From: Christensenella sp. UBA1685
GTDB lineage: Bacteria; Bacillota; Clostridia; Christensenellales; CAG-138
Assembly: GCA_002320595.1 (NCBI GenBank)
Contig: DCKB01000010.1
Location: 1-64,000, forward strand
DNA: 64,000 nucleotides
Direction of reading: 5' to 3'
Made by a program: the position numbers and the translations under genes. Below, one piece after another: positions 25,407 through 34,552 of the stretch; position 1 is the first letter of the stretch, and every line of letters begins with the position of its first letter. Below the pieces are notes generated by a model. The model had not been told where the DNA came from and did not search any database. It saw only the letters and a list, made by a program, of their open reading frames with translations.

Positions 25407-25474
25407 AATGCCCTCCCGTTTTTTTGAATAAATATAGTTCAGCCGCGCATGCGCCCGGCCGATTATCCAAGCTT

Positions 25475-25503
25475 ATTATAAAGGAGCTTTCCCCCACTTA
25501 CAA
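25475..25503 (-). promoter_or_regulatory. glyA promoter
   Basis: On the minus strand TTGTAA (25503-25498) and a perfect TATAAT (25480-25475) are 17 bases apart, about 70 bases before the glyA start. No riboswitch is evident in the short leader. Confidence 0.8.
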
Positions 25504-25548
25504 CCATTGTTAAAGAAATCTCCATGCATTTTTCCGGTGCAGCCCATC

Positions 25549-25583
25549 GAAAAAAGCGGTCCAAGGCACGCTGCCCGGACCGC
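25549..25583 (-). terminator. proS terminator
   Basis: A 7-bp stem (GCGGTCC / GGACCGC) is followed on the minus strand by TTTTTT, 14 bases after the proS stop codon. Confidence 0.85.
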
Positions 25584-25596
25584 CCGTATCCTTTTG

Positions 25597-27324
25597 TCAT
25601 TCCGCCCTGCATGCCGCGAGAAGCTCGTCTCTCAGTGCAGCAATGCGCTCCACCGCCTCTGTCACAGGCACCTTTTCGCTCACCTTCTTGTCACGCGTGG
25701 AAAGTTCGATGCAGCCTTCCTTCAGGTTGCGCGGGCTTGCGACAACGCGCACCGGAACGCCAAGCAGGTCCGCATCCGAGAACATTACGCCCGCGCTCAC
25801 GGAGCGGTCGTCGTAAATGACCTCCAACCCGCGTGCCTGCAACGCTTCATAAAGCGAATCCGCATATGCGCGCACTTCGGCATTGTCTGCACGCATGCAG
25901 CAAAGATGCACCTGCCACGGTGCGATAGACATCGGCCAAATGGGGCCGTACGCGTCGTGATGCGCTTCGCATACGGAGGCTGCAAGCCGGCCAACGCCGA
26001 TGCCATAGCACCCCATGATGGGATATTGCAGCTGGCCGTTCTGGTCAAGATATTGCATGCCCATGGTTTTGGTGTATTTGGTGCCGAGCTGGAAGATGTT
26101 TCCAACCTCAATGCCACGGGAAATGCTGAGTGTGTGCTTGCCGCACTTGGGGCAGATCCCGCCTTCTTTTACCTTGGCGAAATCGTGGAACGCAGCACCG
26201 GGGCAATCCCGCTCGAAGCAGAAGCCCGTGTAATGGTATTCCTCGCGGTTTGCGCCGCAGCAAAGGTTATTCGTTCCCTTAAGCGAGCTGTCGAAGAGCG
26301 CCGTCACGCCCTTGGGCAGGCCGAGCGGCCCGATGTAGCCGGCTGCAATGCCGCTTTCCGGCGTGATGGTTGCCGGGTGGATCGCTTCGCCCAGAAAATT
26401 CGTAAGCTTTGTCTCGTTTGCTTCCAGATCGCCGCGCAGGAACAATATGACGTATTCGTCCGTCGCGTTTTTCTGATAAACAACCGCCTTGCAGGATTGT
26501 TCCACCGGCAGCTTCAGGAACGTGCAAACGTCCTCGATGGTCTGTTGGCCGGGCGTGTGTACGGGTGTGAGCGGGGCGTCCTCCGCATCCTTTTTGTTTT
26601 CAATGATGCTTTCCGCCGCTTCCATGTTCGCCCGCCAGCCGCATTCCGGGCAGGTGACGATGGTGTCCTCGCCCACGGGGGTAAGGAGCATGTATTCATG
26701 GGAAACGCTGCCGCCCATCATGCCCGAATCGGACAGGACGGCCACGGTTTCCGGGATGCCCGCGCGCGCAAAGATACGCTCGTATGCGTGATAGCAGCGG
26801 GCATAGTATTGTTCCAGATCCTCCTGTGAGGTATGGAAGGAATAGGCGTCCTTCATCGTGAACTCACGCACGCGGATCAGGCCGGCGCGCGGGCGCGCCT
26901 CATCGCGGAACTTGGTCTGGATCTGGTAGATCATGAAAGGATACTTGGAATAGCTTTGGCCATATTCGCGCACAAGCTGCACGGCCGCTTCCTCGTGCGT
27001 CATGCCAAGCACAAGCGGGCTGCCGTTGCGGTCCGAAAGGCGCATCAGCTCACTGCCGACGCTCTGATACCGGCCGGATTCCTCCCACAGGGAAGCGGGC
27101 ATCACCACCGGGAACTGCACTTCCTGGCCGTCGATGGCGTCCATCTCCTCGCGGATGATGGCCTCGATTTTGCGCGTGACGCGCCGAAGCGGCATGTACG
27201 AAGAAAAAATGCCGTTGGCAACATATTTCATGTAGCCTCCGCGCAGCATCAGCGCGTGGCTGTCGATCACGCAATCGGACGGGCGCTCTTTAAACCGATC
27301 CCCCACAAGGCGTTCAAGCTTCAT
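25597..27324 (-). CDS. proS: Prolyl-tRNA synthetase (bacterial type)
   Basis: ProS charges tRNA-Pro. The 575-residue protein is the bacterial class II form with an inserted editing domain (about residues 225-390). Motifs include class II motif 2 around FRDEARPRAGLIRVREFTMKDAYSF, CGWRANMEAAE in the insertion, and the C-terminal anticodon domain. The ATG at 27324 begins MKLERLVGDRFKERP; GGAGG lies 11 bases upstream, a little far. I looked for a T-box before it and found none. Confidence 0.96.
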   Translation of the reverse strand: MKLERLVGDRFKERPSDCVIDSHALMLRGGYMKYVANGIFSSYMPLRRVTRKIEAIIREEMDAIDGQEVQFPVVMPASLWEESGRYQSVGSELMRLSDRNGSPLVLGMTHEEAAVQLVREYGQSYSKYPFMIYQIQTKFRDEARPRAGLIRVREFTMKDAYSFHTSQEDLEQYYARCYHAYERIFARAGIPETVAVLSDSGMMGGSVSHEYMLLTPVGEDTIVTCPECGWRANMEAAESIIENKKDAEDAPLTPVHTPGQQTIEDVCTFLKLPVEQSCKAVVYQKNATDEYVILFLRGDLEANETKLTNFLGEAIHPATITPESGIAAGYIGPLGLPKGVTALFDSSLKGTNNLCCGANREEYHYTGFCFERDCPGAAFHDFAKVKEGGICPKCGKHTLSISRGIEVGNIFQLGTKYTKTMGMQYLDQNGQLQYPIMGCYGIGVGRLAASVCEAHHDAYGPIWPMSIAPWQVHLCCMRADNAEVRAYADSLYEALQARGLEVIYDDRSVSAGVMFSDADLLGVPVRVVASPRNLKEGCIELSTRDKKVSEKVPVTEAVERIAALRDELLAACRAE

Positions 27325-27469
27325 AACAACAATTACCTCCGCAATAGGCGGCGCATATCGGCCGCCGCGCTTGTTTCTTATCCGATTTATTGTAGCAAAC
27401 CCTGTGAAAAGTGGCAACGCCTATTTCGCGCAAAACCGGCCTCTTCGGCATTTTTCTGCAAAATCGTGT

Positions 27470-27498
27470 TTGCCGGCTCCGCGTGCATATGGTATGAT
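27470..27498 (+). promoter_or_regulatory. Promoter of the zinc-ribbon membrane protein gene
   Basis: TTGCCG (27470-27475) and TATGAT (27493-27498) are 17 bases apart, and TGG before the -10 makes it an extended -10. The SD AGGGGG follows close to the ATG at 27535. Confidence 0.75.
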
Positions 27499-27534
27499 TG
27501 GTGCGGAATTTGTCTCACCATAGGGGGTAATTCA

Positions 27535-28431
27535 ATGAATTCAAATGCAAACAGGCGAAAGTCTCAGGGGATCGCGCTGCTCATTTTGGGCGTCGTTCTG
27601 CTTGGCATCGGGCTTATGGCTTTTATCGGCGTGCAAAGCGATCTGAAAAAGTATGAGGCTGAAGGCACGCGGGATTTTAACCAGCTCACTGAAGCCGAGC
27701 TTTCCGGCAAGCCCTATGTGGAAGGCCGGGTGGAATTCGTTTTTGAGGTGTTTGCCGAAGAATACACGACGAATTACGGTATTCGCCTTTCAGACGACAG
27801 CGACAAGCTTTATTACCTGATTCCGCTTGTAACGGAGGAGGGCTACATCGACTATTTCGTGACGCTTGAGGCAACCGAGCGCTATTACGAAACGCTGAAC
27901 CAGATTTACGAGGAAACCTGGGACGAAAGCCTGCCCGCCGTCTACACGGAGCTTTACCTTGACGATGCAAAGATCCGTTCTCTGCCTTCCAGCATTGAAA
28001 GGATTCTTTATGACTGGTGCGAAACCGGAGAATTTTACCAAAACGGCAGCTTTGTGGATTGGTGCGTTGCGTCCGATTTCTTCGGCACGACCGATTCCGC
28101 GGAAATCGTTTCGCACGTTCTGCCCTATATGATCGTTCCGGACAGCAAACCTGGAGGTTCCGCCCTCATCGGGCTCGTTATGGCGGGTATTGGCCTCGCG
28201 CTGCTCGTGGTAGCCGTCGTGCTTCTGAACAAGGCGAAAAACGTGCCTGCTGCGCCGAACGAAGCCTTTGCGTCGGAAGCCCCCGCAGAGGAATTCTCCA
28301 CGCCGGAAGCCGCCCCGTCCAATGCCGCACCGTCCCGCACAAACTTCTGTCCGCAATGCGGTGCGCCGCTTGAACCCGGCGCAAAATTCTGCCCCTCCTG
28401 CGGTGCAAAGGTGGAAGGCATGCATCGCTAA
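27535..28431 (+). CDS. Membrane protein with C-terminal zinc ribbon (298 aa)
   Basis: The protein has two membrane helices, about residues 13-31 and 205-227, with a roughly 170-residue acidic domain between them that is probably outside the cell. After the second helix comes a Pro/Ala-rich linker and a zinc ribbon, FCPQCGAPLEPGAKFCPSCG, with paired CxxC motifs. Such ribbons at the ends of membrane proteins are common in Clostridia, and their role is unclear. The long frame upstream of 27535 is antisense to proS and is not part of the gene. The M20 gene follows after 40 bases. Confidence 0.75.
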   Translation: MNSNANRRKSQGIALLILGVVLLGIGLMAFIGVQSDLKKYEAEGTRDFNQLTEAELSGKPYVEGRVEFVFEVFAEEYTTNYGIRLSDDSDKLYYLIPLVTEEGYIDYFVTLEATERYYETLNQIYEETWDESLPAVYTELYLDDAKIRSLPSSIERILYDWCETGEFYQNGSFVDWCVASDFFGTTDSAEIVSHVLPYMIVPDSKPGGSALIGLVMAGIGLALLVVAVVLLNKAKNVPAAPNEAFASEAPAEEFSTPEAAPSNAAPSRTNFCPQCGAPLEPGAKFCPSCGAKVEGMHR

Positions 28432-28471
28432 CTTCCCGCTTTATATTTTTTCAGAAAGTTGGTATCTGCTC

Positions 28472-29665
28472 ATGGCACTCGATCCAAAAACCCTGCTGTG
28501 CGAGGCAAAAGCCCTGCAAGAGGAGCTTGTCACCCTCCGCCGCGACCTGCACGCCCACCCCGAGCTTGGCAGCTGCGAGGTGCGTACCACCTCGCTCATC
28601 AAAAAGTATCTGGAGGAATTGGGCATTGAAGTTCGCCCCTGCACCGAAACGGGCGTTCTCGGCATCCTTTACGGCGGTAAGCCGGGCAAGACCATCGGCC
28701 TTCGTGCCGACATCGACGCACTTCCGATTCAAGAGGAAACCGGCCTCCCCTTCGCCTCGAAAAACGCGGGCGTTATGCACGCCTGCGGGCATGATTTGCA
28801 TACCGCGTCGCTGATGGGCGCCGCCAAGATTCTTTCGGCGCACCGCGATGCGCTTTGCGGAAACGTAAAGTTCTTCTTCCAGCCTGACGAAGAAGGCAAT
28901 GGCGGTGCGGAGCGCATGGTCAGGGCCGGCTGCCTGCAAGACCCAGATGTGGACGCTGTTTTCGGCGGGCACAGCAGCACCGGCAGAATCGCCGGCCATT
29001 ATGGTTTGAAATACGGCAAAACCTACGCGGCTTCCAACCCGTTCACCATTCTCATCCGCGGCCAGGGCTGCCACGGCGCATATCCCGGCAGCGGCATTGA
29101 TTCTATTGCCGTCGCCTGTCAGGTCGTGACTGCGCTTCAAACCCTTGTATCCCGCCGGATTTTCGCAACGGATTCCGCCGTAGTCACAGTGGGCAGCTTC
29201 CACGCGGGTACCGCCGGAAACATCATTGCCGGCGAAGCCGAGCTCAAGGGAATCATCCGCACGCTTGGCCCTGAAATGCGGGAAAAGATGTGCCGCATGG
29301 TGAAGGAAACCGCAGAAGGCGTCGCCGCGGCCATGGGCGCTTCCGCGGAGGTACAAATTCGAACCAGCTACCCCGGCGTTGTAAATGAAGATGGGTTTAC
29401 AGCGCTTGTGCAGCAGGCAATGGCCGAGCTTGTGGGCAAAGAAGGAATTGAGCTGGAAACCGTCCCCAACATGGGAACCGAAGACTTTGGGTATTTCATG
29501 GATGGTATCCCCGGCTGCTATTGCTCCTTTGGTTTTGGGGACGGAAGAAACGAGTGCCGTTTCCCTGCCCATGGCCCGTATTTCCGCGCAAATGAAGCCG
29601 GGCTCGCGTATGCCGCCGCCCTCCACGCAAACGTTGCGGTGCGCTATCTGAACGGCGGGCGTTAA
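28472..29665 (+). CDS. M20-family amidohydrolase (hippurate/N-acyl-amino-acid hydrolase type)
   Basis: This 397-residue enzyme is of the M20D peptidase branch, which hydrolyses N-acyl amino acids or similar amides with two metal ions. Metal-binding and catalytic residues are visible in GLRADIDALP, ACGHDLHTASLMGAA (with Cys and His ligands), FQPDEEGNGGAERM (catalytic Glu pair) and GTEDFGYF near the C terminus. The ATG at 28472 begins MALDPKTLL; its SD is weak. It probably shares a transcript with the zinc-ribbon gene. Substrate not determined. Confidence 0.88.
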   Translation: MALDPKTLLCEAKALQEELVTLRRDLHAHPELGSCEVRTTSLIKKYLEELGIEVRPCTETGVLGILYGGKPGKTIGLRADIDALPIQEETGLPFASKNAGVMHACGHDLHTASLMGAAKILSAHRDALCGNVKFFFQPDEEGNGGAERMVRAGCLQDPDVDAVFGGHSSTGRIAGHYGLKYGKTYAASNPFTILIRGQGCHGAYPGSGIDSIAVACQVVTALQTLVSRRIFATDSAVVTVGSFHAGTAGNIIAGEAELKGIIRTLGPEMREKMCRMVKETAEGVAAAMGASAEVQIRTSYPGVVNEDGFTALVQQAMAELVGKEGIELETVPNMGTEDFGYFMDGIPGCYCSFGFGDGRNECRFPAHGPYFRANEAGLAYAAALHANVAVRYLNGGR

Positions 29666-29682
29666 TGGGTTTCACACGTAAG

Positions 29683-29719
29683 AAAAGCCCCGGGCCATTA
29701 CAGCGGCCCGGGGCTTTTT
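29683..29719. terminator. Bidirectional terminator between M20 gene and trxA
   Basis: A 14-bp perfect stem (AAAAGCCCCGGGCC / GGCCCGGGGCTTTT) with an eight-base loop and T runs on both sides ends two converging genes. Confidence 0.92.
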
Positions 29720-29732
29720 CACGGATGCCTTT

Positions 29733-30062
29733 TTACAGATTTTCTTCAATTGCTTCCACGAACGCCTGCTTCGGGCGCGCACCGACCATTTTTTCTACGA
29801 TCTCCCCGCCGCGGAACAGGAAAATTGCAGGGATGGACATGATCCGATACCGCTGTGCAAGGGCGGATTCTTCATCCACATTCACCTTGCAAACCTTTGC
29901 ACGGCCGCTGTACTCCTCGGCCAACTCATCCAAGATAGGCGCGATCATGCGGCAGGGGCCGCACCACGTTGCCCAAAAATCAACGAGCACGGGTTGCTCG
30001 CATCTCAGCACCTCCGCATCAAAGGTTTCTTCCGTCACATGCAACACTTTCTCACTCGCCAT
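29733..30062 (-). CDS. trxA: Thioredoxin
   Basis: Thioredoxin reduces protein disulfides. The 109-residue protein has the WCGPC active site in FWATWCGPCRMIAPIL near residue 34 and the cis-proline in MSIPAIFLF. The ATG at 30062 follows GAAGGAGGAG. It overlaps the end of the rseC-like gene by 11 bases, so the two are translationally coupled and probably functionally linked in redox balance. Confidence 0.96.
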   Translation of the reverse strand: MASEKVLHVTEETFDAEVLRCEQPVLVDFWATWCGPCRMIAPILDELAEEYSGRAKVCKVNVDEESALAQRYRIMSIPAIFLFRGGEIVEKMVGARPKQAFVEAIEENL

Positions 30063-30498
30063 TATTTTCTCCTCCTTCATTCGCTCGTTCGGGTTCTTCC
30101 GTCTGCTCAATGATCTCCACCATGCGCGGCTTAAATTCCGTCATGCGGGAGAACTTCGGCTCCAGGGCACGCAGGATAAAGAACGCACCTGCTGCAAACA
30201 ATACCCCGCCGAGCGCCGCGTACAAATCGCCCTGCAGGGAACCGATAAACGCACCCACAAGCAGTGCCACAAGCGGCACGCCATACAGAATCAGGCTTGC
30301 CTTAAGTACGCTTTTGGCATGCATTTCAATCCCAACCAGATCGCCGATCTGCGCGTTCAGCGCATTATCAATATCAATGTCGGCCTCATTGCTGCCCAAA
30401 CGGAAGCAGGCGTTACAATGCCCGCAAGCGTCGCTGCGCACGAAGCGCACAACGGCCTTCTTTCCCTTTGTTTCTATCACCTTTCCCGTTTGACGCAT
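30052..30498 (-). CDS. RseC/SoxR-reducing-system-like membrane protein
   Basis: RseC-type proteins are small membrane proteins with a cysteine cluster before two membrane helices; relatives help reduce SoxR or act with Rnf complexes. In this 148-residue protein the cluster is ACGHCNAC near residue 27, followed by two helices at about 70-90 and 95-113, and a cytoplasmic tail. The ATG at 30498 is preferred to a TTG seven codons upstream because of its spacing from AAGGAATGG. It precedes trxA with overlap; pairing with thioredoxin suggests thiol or Fe-S chemistry (inference). Confidence 0.8.
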   Translation of the reverse strand: MRQTGKVIETKGKKAVVRFVRSDACGHCNACFRLGSNEADIDIDNALNAQIGDLVGIEMHAKSVLKASLILYGVPLVALLVGAFIGSLQGDLYAALGGVLFAAGAFFILRALEPKFSRMTEFKPRMVEIIEQTEEPERANEGGENNGE

Positions 30499-30580
30499 CG
30501 TGGTTCCATTCCTTTCCAAATCAACTGGCTTTTGCCAAGTTTTATTATATCACATCCGAACCCGCGCGGCATCCCCAGTT

Positions 30581-31294
30581 TCAGCCTGCGCCGCCTTTTT
30601 TATTCAGGTTCCGGTAAATCAGCACACCGGCTGCCGCGAGCGCCGCCGCCACGCCGAATGCGATGAGCGCAAACTGGTAATTTTGAAGGCCGAGCGCATC
30701 TCCGCCAATGGTAGAAGTCACAATAGAGGGGATGCGCGCCGTAGAAGAAATCAGCAGCCACGTTCCAAGCGGCATCTTCGTGAGTCCAACGCAATAGGTC
30801 ATCACATCCTTTGGGGTGCCCGGAATAAAGAACAGGAGGAATACCAGAAAGTTCAGTTCGCGCCCCGCCCTGAGGAACCGCACGGAATCAATCTGTTCCG
30901 GCGGGAAGAACACCTCCACTGCACGCCTGCCGAACGAACGCACGAACAGGAATACCACAAGTCCCCCGATCAGCGCTCCGAGCATGCAAAGGCCCGTGCC
31001 CTCCCAAACCCCAAAGGCATACCCGGCTGCAATCTCCAGCGGCTCGCCGGGAATGAACGCAACGATAACCTGCAGCGCCATCATGCCAACAAAGGACAGC
31101 CGTCCCCAAATTCCATGCGTATCCACCCAATCACGGAACTTCTGCGGATCGTCGATGAATTTAAGCAGCGGCCGTCCCACCAGCACACAGGCAATAGCAA
31201 GAAAAGCAGCAAAAGCAATAATCGCCGCAATCGTGCGCTTTATGCGCCGCTTTTCCTCCGGCGTACGGTTTTTGAAATCGGGCTTGCAAGGCAT
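30581..31294 (-). CDS. TVP38/TMEM64-family membrane protein
   Basis: This 237-residue membrane protein belongs to the VTT/DedA-like superfamily, linked to lipid scrambling or envelope homeostasis. The signature is present: IPGEPLEIAAGYAFGVWEG, then FFIPGTPKDVMTYCVGLT and ARIPSIVTSTIGGDAL. There are about five hydrophobic segments. The ATG at 31294 (MPCKPDFKN) is taken; a TTG two codons earlier is possible since GAAGGAG serves both. It is 83 bases upstream of the rseC-like gene on the same strand. Confidence 0.85.
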   Translation of the reverse strand: MPCKPDFKNRTPEEKRRIKRTIAAIIAFAAFLAIACVLVGRPLLKFIDDPQKFRDWVDTHGIWGRLSFVGMMALQVIVAFIPGEPLEIAAGYAFGVWEGTGLCMLGALIGGLVVFLFVRSFGRRAVEVFFPPEQIDSVRFLRAGRELNFLVFLLFFIPGTPKDVMTYCVGLTKMPLGTWLLISSTARIPSIVTSTIGGDALGLQNYQFALIAFGVAAALAAAGVLIYRNLNKKGGAG

Positions 31295-31418
31295 TTGCAA
31301 TGGTCTCCTTCTGTTCGGGATGCCGGGTCTATTCTGTCCGGCTCATACAAAAGTATAACAGCACAACATCAATAAACCTTCAATACCGGATTATGGTTTT
31401 CTTAAATTTCAGCGATCC

Positions 31419-31455
31419 AAAAGCGGCCCAGGCGAACTTTCCGGGCCGCTTTTTG
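31419..31455. terminator. Terminator downstream of aspS
   Basis: An 11-bp stem (AAAAGCGGCCC / GGGCCGCTTTT) with a 13-base loop ends the hisS-aspS operon; A and T runs on both sides allow bidirectional function. Confidence 0.88.
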
Positions 31456-31465
31456 CGTTTGCGCT

Positions 31466-33259
31466 TTATTTTTCCACATCCGTGCAGATGTGCAGCTCCC
31501 GAAGCTGCTTTTCTTCCACTACGTTGGGCGCATCGGTCATCAGGCAGGAGGCCGTCTGCACCTTTGGGAACGCGATGACGTCGCGGATGTTCGTGGTGCC
31601 CGTCATGAGCATCACAAGCCGGTCAAGGCCATAGGCAAGGCCGCCGTGCGGCGGAGTGCCATACTTGAATGCGTCGATGAAATACCCAAAACGTTCGCGT
31701 GCCTGCTCCGGCGTGAAACCGATCGTCTCGAACATTTTCTCCTGCAATTCTGAAGAGTGGATTCGGATGGAGCCGCCGCCCGCCTCGTAGCCGTTGATGA
31801 CCATGTCGTAAGCCTTGGCGCGCGCCTTGCCCGGATCGGTATCAAGCAATGCAATGTCTTCATCCTTGGGGCTCGTGAACGGGTGGTGGCACGCAACATA
31901 GCGGTTTTCTTCCTCATCCCATTCAAGCAGCGGGAAATCCGTTACCCAGAGCACATCGAACTTCGTCTGATCAATGAGGTCAAGCCGCTTGGCAATCTCA
32001 ACGCGCAGCGCGCCGAGCGAAGCGTACACCACCTCGTTTTTCGCATCCGCAACGAAGAACAGAATGTCCCCCTGCTCCGCGCCCGCGGCTTTCTGAACAT
32101 CCGCAATCTGCGCCTCGGTTAGGAACTTTGCGAACGAGCACTGGAGCCCCTCGGGTTTCAAGCTCATCCACGCCATGCCCTTTGCGCGGTAGATCTTCAC
32201 AAACTCCGCAAGCTCGTCGATCTTCTTGCGCGGGAATTTCTCCACGCCGCCCTTGACGCAGATGCAGCGCACGCTGCCGCCGCCCTCAATGGCGGAATTG
32301 AACACCCCGAAGCCGGAACCGCGCACGATGTCCGTCACATCCACAAGCTCCAGACCAAAGCGGGTATCCGGCTTATCGGAGCCAAAGCGGTCCATGGCCT
32401 CCTGCCAGGGCAGGCGGCGCAGCGGAAGCGGCAGGTCAATGCCCTTGACCTCCTTCAAAAGCCGCGCAATAAAGCCCTCGTTCACAGCGAGCACATCCTC
32501 TTCATCCACAAAGGACATTTCAAGGTCAATCTGCGTAAATTCCGGCTGGCGGTCTGCGCGCAGGTCCTCATCGCGGAAGCAGCGGGCGAGTTGGAAATAG
32601 CGGTCATACCCTGCGATCATCAGGAGCTGCTTGAACTGCTGCGGGCTCTGCGGAAGCGCATAAAACTCGCCGGGATGCACGCGGCTCGGCACAAGGTAGT
32701 CCCTTGCGCCCTCCGGCGTGGAACGGCCGAGCATCGGCGTTTCGATTTCAAGGAAGCCCTGTTCATCGAAATAGCTGCGGGTGATCTGCGCGATGCGGTG
32801 GCGCATCATGAGAATCTCCTGCATGCGCGGCCTGCGCAGGTCGAGATAGCGGTACTTCAGGCGGAGATCCTCTTTCGTGTTCACGTTATCGTCAATGTAA
32901 AACGGCGGGGTTTCCGCGCTTGAGAGAATTTTCAGCTCGCTTGCGATGACTTCATATTCGCCCGTTTTCATCTCCTTGTTGACCATCTCCGGCGTGCGGC
33001 GCGCAAGCGTTCCCTTTACCGCGATTACATATTCGCTGCGGATGGTTTCCGCAAGTTCAAACACCTCTTTGGGCAGGCCGGATTCGTTGAACACAACCTG
33101 CATCAGGCCGCTGCGATCCCTGAGGCCGATGAAGATGAGCGCGCCCAGATTGCGCCATGTTCCCGCCCAACCCATGAGCGTTACTTCCTGCCCGATCTGT
33201 TCCGCCGTAAGCTCGCCCACGCGGTGCGAGCGTTTCCAGCCCTGCAATAATTCAGCCAT
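31466..33259 (-). CDS. aspS: Aspartyl-tRNA synthetase
   Basis: AspS charges tRNA-Asp. The 597-residue protein has an N-terminal OB anticodon domain (about 15-110), the class II core with FRDEDLRADRQPEFTQID (motif 2), the bacterial GAD insertion (about 290-420), and motif 3 GLAYGLDRLVMLMTG. It follows hisS after 15 bases, the usual clostridial and bacilli operon, and shares its T-box control. The SD is GAAGGAG. Confidence 0.97.
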   Translation of the reverse strand: MAELLQGWKRSHRVGELTAEQIGQEVTLMGWAGTWRNLGALIFIGLRDRSGLMQVVFNESGLPKEVFELAETIRSEYVIAVKGTLARRTPEMVNKEMKTGEYEVIASELKILSSAETPPFYIDDNVNTKEDLRLKYRYLDLRRPRMQEILMMRHRIAQITRSYFDEQGFLEIETPMLGRSTPEGARDYLVPSRVHPGEFYALPQSPQQFKQLLMIAGYDRYFQLARCFRDEDLRADRQPEFTQIDLEMSFVDEEDVLAVNEGFIARLLKEVKGIDLPLPLRRLPWQEAMDRFGSDKPDTRFGLELVDVTDIVRGSGFGVFNSAIEGGGSVRCICVKGGVEKFPRKKIDELAEFVKIYRAKGMAWMSLKPEGLQCSFAKFLTEAQIADVQKAAGAEQGDILFFVADAKNEVVYASLGALRVEIAKRLDLIDQTKFDVLWVTDFPLLEWDEEENRYVACHHPFTSPKDEDIALLDTDPGKARAKAYDMVINGYEAGGGSIRIHSSELQEKMFETIGFTPEQARERFGYFIDAFKYGTPPHGGLAYGLDRLVMLMTGTTNIRDVIAFPKVQTASCLMTDAPNVVEEKQLRELHICTDVEK

Positions 33260-33274
33260 TGTTCTTCTCCTTCT

Positions 33275-34540
33275 TTATCGTTCCAAGATTGCTTTTACGG
33301 TTTCAACGAATTCCGCAAGCGGTGTTGCCGCCTCTTCGCCCGTCTCCATGTTTTTGAGCTTGATGACGCCGGTTTTCACCTCATCATCCCCGAGGATCGC
33401 CACAAAGCGCGCACCAAGCTTGTCGGCATATTTGAACTGTGCCTTAAAGCTGCGGCCAACATGGTCAAATTCGGCCTTCACGCCCGCATCGCGCAGCGCC
33501 TTCACAAGGCGCATGCCCTCGCCGCGCGCCGCTTCGCCCATAGCCGCGAGATACACGCCCACGGGTTCGGGCGCAGGAATCTCCCGGAAGCTTTCCGCCA
33601 CAAGCAGGAGGCGTTCCATGCCCAAGCCAAACCCAACGCCCGGCATCTTCGGGCCGCCGAGCTGCTCCAGCAGGCAATCATACCGCCCGCCGCCGCAGAC
33701 CGTCCCCTTGTATTGCCCCTCGGTTGAAATGATTTCAAAAACGGTCTTTGTATAATAATCCAGGCCCCGCACGATCATCGGGTCGATCATATATGCGATG
33801 CCCATCGCTGCGAGCGATGCCTTCAGTTCCTCGAAATGCGCCTTGCAGTCATCGCACAGGCAGTCGATCATCTTCGGCGCGCCGGCTGCAATCCTCTTGC
33901 ACGTTTCCTCCTTGCAGTCAAGGATGCGCAGAGGGTTCTTTTCAAAGCGCGTCCGGCAAGTCTCGCACAAACCGTCGTAATTCGCCTGAAGATACTCCCT
34001 GAGCTTTGCATTGTATGCCGGGCGGCACTCCGGGCAGCCGATGCTGTTCACGTTGACGGAAAGCCCCCCGATGCCGAGCGTGCGGAACAGGTCGAGCGCA
34101 AGCGCGATGCACTCCGCATCCACGCTTGCGCGCGGCGCGCCATAAACCTCCACGCCAAACTGGTGATGCTCGCGCAGGCGGCCTGCCTGCGGCTTTTCAT
34201 AGCGGAACACGGGGCAGTAAAGATAATACAGCTTCGTGGGCTGCGCCTCGTTGAAGAGCTTGGACTCCATAAACATGCGCGCAACGCCTGCCGTCCCTTC
34301 CGGCTTGAGGGTCACGGAACGGTCGCCCTTATCGGTAAAGGTGTACATCTCCTTTTGTACCACGTCCGTGGTGTCGCCCACGCTGCGCAGGAAAAGCTCC
34401 GTGTGCTCAAGCACGGGCGTGCGCGTTTCATGAAAGCCATAGGTCGCGCAGAGTTTGCGGATCAAGCCTTCGATATACTGCCATTTGTAGCTTTCCTTCG
34501 GGGTCACATCCCGCATCCCCTTGGGTATTTGATATTGCAT
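33275..34540 (-). CDS. hisS: Histidyl-tRNA synthetase
   Basis: HisS charges tRNA-His. The 421-residue class II enzyme begins MQYQIPKGMRDVTP and shows VVQKEMYTFTDKGDRSVTLKPEGT (motif 1/2 region), the histidine-specific loops RGLDYYTKTVFEI and GGRYDCLLEQLGG, and motif 3 GVGFGLGMERLLL. The frame is open into the leader, but the ATG at 34540 is set by GAGGAG nine bases before it and the family N terminus. Transcription is controlled by the T-box leader directly upstream. Confidence 0.97.
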   Translation of the reverse strand: MQYQIPKGMRDVTPKESYKWQYIEGLIRKLCATYGFHETRTPVLEHTELFLRSVGDTTDVVQKEMYTFTDKGDRSVTLKPEGTAGVARMFMESKLFNEAQPTKLYYLYCPVFRYEKPQAGRLREHHQFGVEVYGAPRASVDAECIALALDLFRTLGIGGLSVNVNSIGCPECRPAYNAKLREYLQANYDGLCETCRTRFEKNPLRILDCKEETCKRIAAGAPKMIDCLCDDCKAHFEELKASLAAMGIAYMIDPMIVRGLDYYTKTVFEIISTEGQYKGTVCGGGRYDCLLEQLGGPKMPGVGFGLGMERLLLVAESFREIPAPEPVGVYLAAMGEAARGEGMRLVKALRDAGVKAEFDHVGRSFKAQFKYADKLGARFVAILGDDEVKTGVIKLKNMETGEEAATPLAEFVETVKAILER

Positions 34541-34552
34541 CGTCCTTCTCCT

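Noticed and set aside
27325..27469. T-box leader before proS
   Set aside because: No GGGUGGNACCGCG-type antiterminator bulge is present in the leader.
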